Shown here piece after piece: positions 6,811-7,967 of a stretch of DNA of 7,967 nucleotides; position 1 is the first letter of the stretch, and every line of letters starts with the position of its first letter. The stretch lies in the NCBI GenBank assembly GCA_026395455.1, contig JAPLYR010000131.1, positions 1 to 7,967 of the forward strand. Direction: 5' to 3'. This stretch comes from Candidatus Roizmanbacteria bacterium (GTDB lineage Bacteria; Patescibacteriota; Microgenomatia; UBA1406; GWC2-37-13). The notes beneath the pieces were generated by a model. The model was not told the DNA's origin. It saw nothing but the letters and a program-made list of their open reading frames with translations, and searched no databases. Both the position numbers and the translations under genes were made by a program.

Positions 6811-6816
6811 TATAAT
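6811..6816 (+). promoter_or_regulatory. -10 box TATAAT for the M16 protease gene
   Basis: A perfect TATAAT ends 8 nt before the ATG at 6825. As for folC and the ABC operon, transcription would start at or near the start codon. No convincing -35 is seen 16-18 bp upstream. A short GGGA lies between the box and the ATG and is too weak to call a ribosome site. Confidence 0.5.
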
Positions 6817-6824
6817 GGGATCTT

Positions 6825-7517
6825 ATGAATACACAATCACACACGCTTTCAAATGGACTTCGCGTCTTATTAATTGATACAGAGTCATTCCCAACAGTAA
6901 CAGCACTCGTTATGGTAGGGGCTGGAAGTAGATATGAGCGAAAGGATAATAACGGCATCGCTCACTTTTTTGAGCATATGGCTTTTAAAGGATCAAAGAA
7001 ATATAAGACATCATTTGAAATTTCATCTGCCATCGAAGGAATTGGAGGAGTGTTTAATGCATTCACCTCGAAAGATCATACAGGATATTGGATAAAAGCA
7101 ACGACCGAACACACACATACACTTCTTGATGTACTTTCTGACATGATTCTTCACCCATTACTAGAGGCTGACGAGATCGAACGTGAAAAAGGCGTTATCG
7201 TAGAAGAGATCAATATGTACGAAGATATGCCAGCGCGAAAGGTTGGAGATATATTTGAAGAGGTTATGTATAAAGGGAGTCAATTGGGATTTGATATTGC
7301 TGGAACCAAAGAGACAGTAACAGCATTTAATCGCAAAACATTCACTGACTATATTGATGAGTTATATCATCCAAATAACGCGGTAGTTGTTATTGCAGGG
7401 GGATTACAAGGCAAAAATTATCTTCCAGAAATTGAGAAGAAATTTGGGACATGGAAAAATAAAAAAACATTAGCCTTTGAAGAATATGTGGGTCAACAAA
7501 AGCCACATTCAACATAA
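6825..7517 (+). CDS. M16 family zinc metalloprotease, N-terminal catalytic domain (frame broken at end)
   Basis: M16 (pitrilysin/processing-peptidase-like) enzymes are zinc proteases built from two homologous domains of about 210 residues that close around peptide substrates. This 230-residue reading frame holds the first, catalytic domain. The inverted zinc motif HFFEH is at 47-51, with the third ligand expected at Glu127 or Glu128 in VIVEEINMYEDMP, and the LYHPNNAVVVIAG segment follows at 180-192. A full member is about 410-420 residues, but this frame meets TAA at 7515-7517 just after the inter-domain linker. The rest of the family sequence continues one base over, in the next entry. No signal peptide is visible, so the product is probably cytoplasmic. 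The ATG at 6825 is supported by the TATAAT box 8 nt upstream. Confidence 0.85.
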   Translation: MNTQSHTLSNGLRVLLIDTESFPTVTALVMVGAGSRYERKDNNGIAHFFEHMAFKGSKKYKTSFEISSAIEGIGGVFNAFTSKDHTGYWIKATTEHTHTLLDVLSDMILHPLLEADEIEREKGVIVEEINMYEDMPARKVGDIFEEVMYKGSQLGFDIAGTKETVTAFNRKTFTDYIDELYHPNNAVVVIAGGLQGKNYLPEIEKKFGTWKNKKTLAFEEYVGQQKPHST

Positions 7518-7967
7518 AAAAACGGAACAAGTACACATGTGCATTGGCTTTAAATCATTTTCTTTTACGGACGAGCGAAAATACTCACTTCAAGTATTAG
7601 CTGCTGTTCTTGGAGGGGGAATGTCTTCACGTCTGTTCATGGAGGTGCGTGAGAAAAGGGGATTATGCTACTATATTTCAACTGGACGTGAGTTATATGC
7701 TGATACCGGGAGTCTTGTAACTCAAGCCGGAATTCGCAATGATAAACAAAAAATTCAAGAAGCAATCAATGTTATTTTGGAAGAACATATGAAAATTGTA
7801 AAAGGCACCGTTTCTGATGAGGAAGTTGAAAAAGCAAAAGAACTTTTGAAAGGGAGATATTTATTGAGCCTTGAAGATTCGATGAATATTGCTACCATGT
7901 TTGGATCTAAATACATTTTGGAAGGAGAACTGGTCGACACACAAAAGGTATTAGAAAAATTGAAGAA
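7486..7967 (+). CDS. M16 protease, C-terminal domain in shifted frame (partial, runs off window)
   Basis: This frame is open from 7474 to the window end, with no stop, and carries the second M16 domain: KKTEQVHMCIGFKSF, then LGGGMSSRLFMEVREKRGL, then the helical VSDEEVEKAKELLKG segment. GGGMSSRLF-x-EVREKRGL is a hallmark of the family. It is shifted +1 relative to the preceding entry, so the join needs one base skipped or removed somewhere in 7474-7514. Removing one A from AAAA at 7498-7501 gives a smooth join. The first in-frame ATG is at 7486 and could start a separate chain, although no ribosome site precedes it. The coordinates given use that ATG as a boundary; the true start is unknown. 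The 3' end is outside the window. Confidence 0.75.
   Translation, partial: MWVNKSHIQHKKTEQVHMCIGFKSFSFTDERKYSLQVLAAVLGGGMSSRLFMEVREKRGLCYYISTGRELYADTGSLVTQAGIRNDKQKIQEAINVILEEHMKIVKGTVSDEEVEKAKELLKGRYLLSLEDSMNIATMFGSKYILEGELVDTQKVLEKLK

Noticed and set aside
7461..7467. Seven-A run as the site of the M16 frameshift
   Set aside because: The shifted frame has a stop TAG at 7471-7473 just downstream, so a shift at this run would terminate. The shift must lie after 7473.
7516..7522. Seven-A run directly after the M16 stop as the frameshift site
   Set aside because: The first frame already ends at TAA 7515-7517. Changing the length of this run does not remove that stop.

Overview
The window is a low-GC stretch of a compact bacterial genome. 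Several features point to the Patescibacteria (Candidate Phyla Radiation), most likely a Microgenomates-type lineage; this placement is inference. The surface proteins combine an X-module, a dockerin-like domain and a Pro/Thr linker. Genes lack Shine-Dalgarno sequences and several starts sit 6-8 nt after a -10 box. The tRNA gene has no encoded CCA, and the standard code fits, with TGA used as a stop.

Layout. At 1-492 is the C-terminal part of the ribosome-associated GTPase TypA/BipA. A tRNA-Lys(UUU) follows at 541-612 behind a good -35/-10 promoter. At 687-2021 is a folylpolyglutamate synthase (folC). At 2043-4580 is a tightly packed three-gene ABC-2 exporter: an ATPase, then two different permeases of the ABC2_membrane_6 type. 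Its last stop codon directly abuts the stop codon of a convergent gene. On the minus strand, 6739 to 4581, are two genes read as a pair. The first is a membrane-anchored coiled-coil protein whose C-terminal domain looks like a divergent cohesin. The second is a membrane-anchored protein with an X-module, a dockerin-like domain, a Pro/Thr linker and an Amidase_2 (peptidoglycan amidase) domain. Divergent from this pair, from 6825 to the window end, is an M16 zinc protease whose reading frame is broken at the linker between its two domains.

How the genes may work together. TypA, tRNA-Lys and FolC are housekeeping functions. The ABC exporter, the cohesin-like/dockerin pair and the amidase form a cell-envelope block. 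The main idea worth testing is that the two minus-strand genes encode a matched receptor and ligand, so that a cohesin-dockerin contact positions a wall-binding or wall-cutting amidase at the cell surface. The cohesin call rests on pattern resemblance only and needs structural confirmation.
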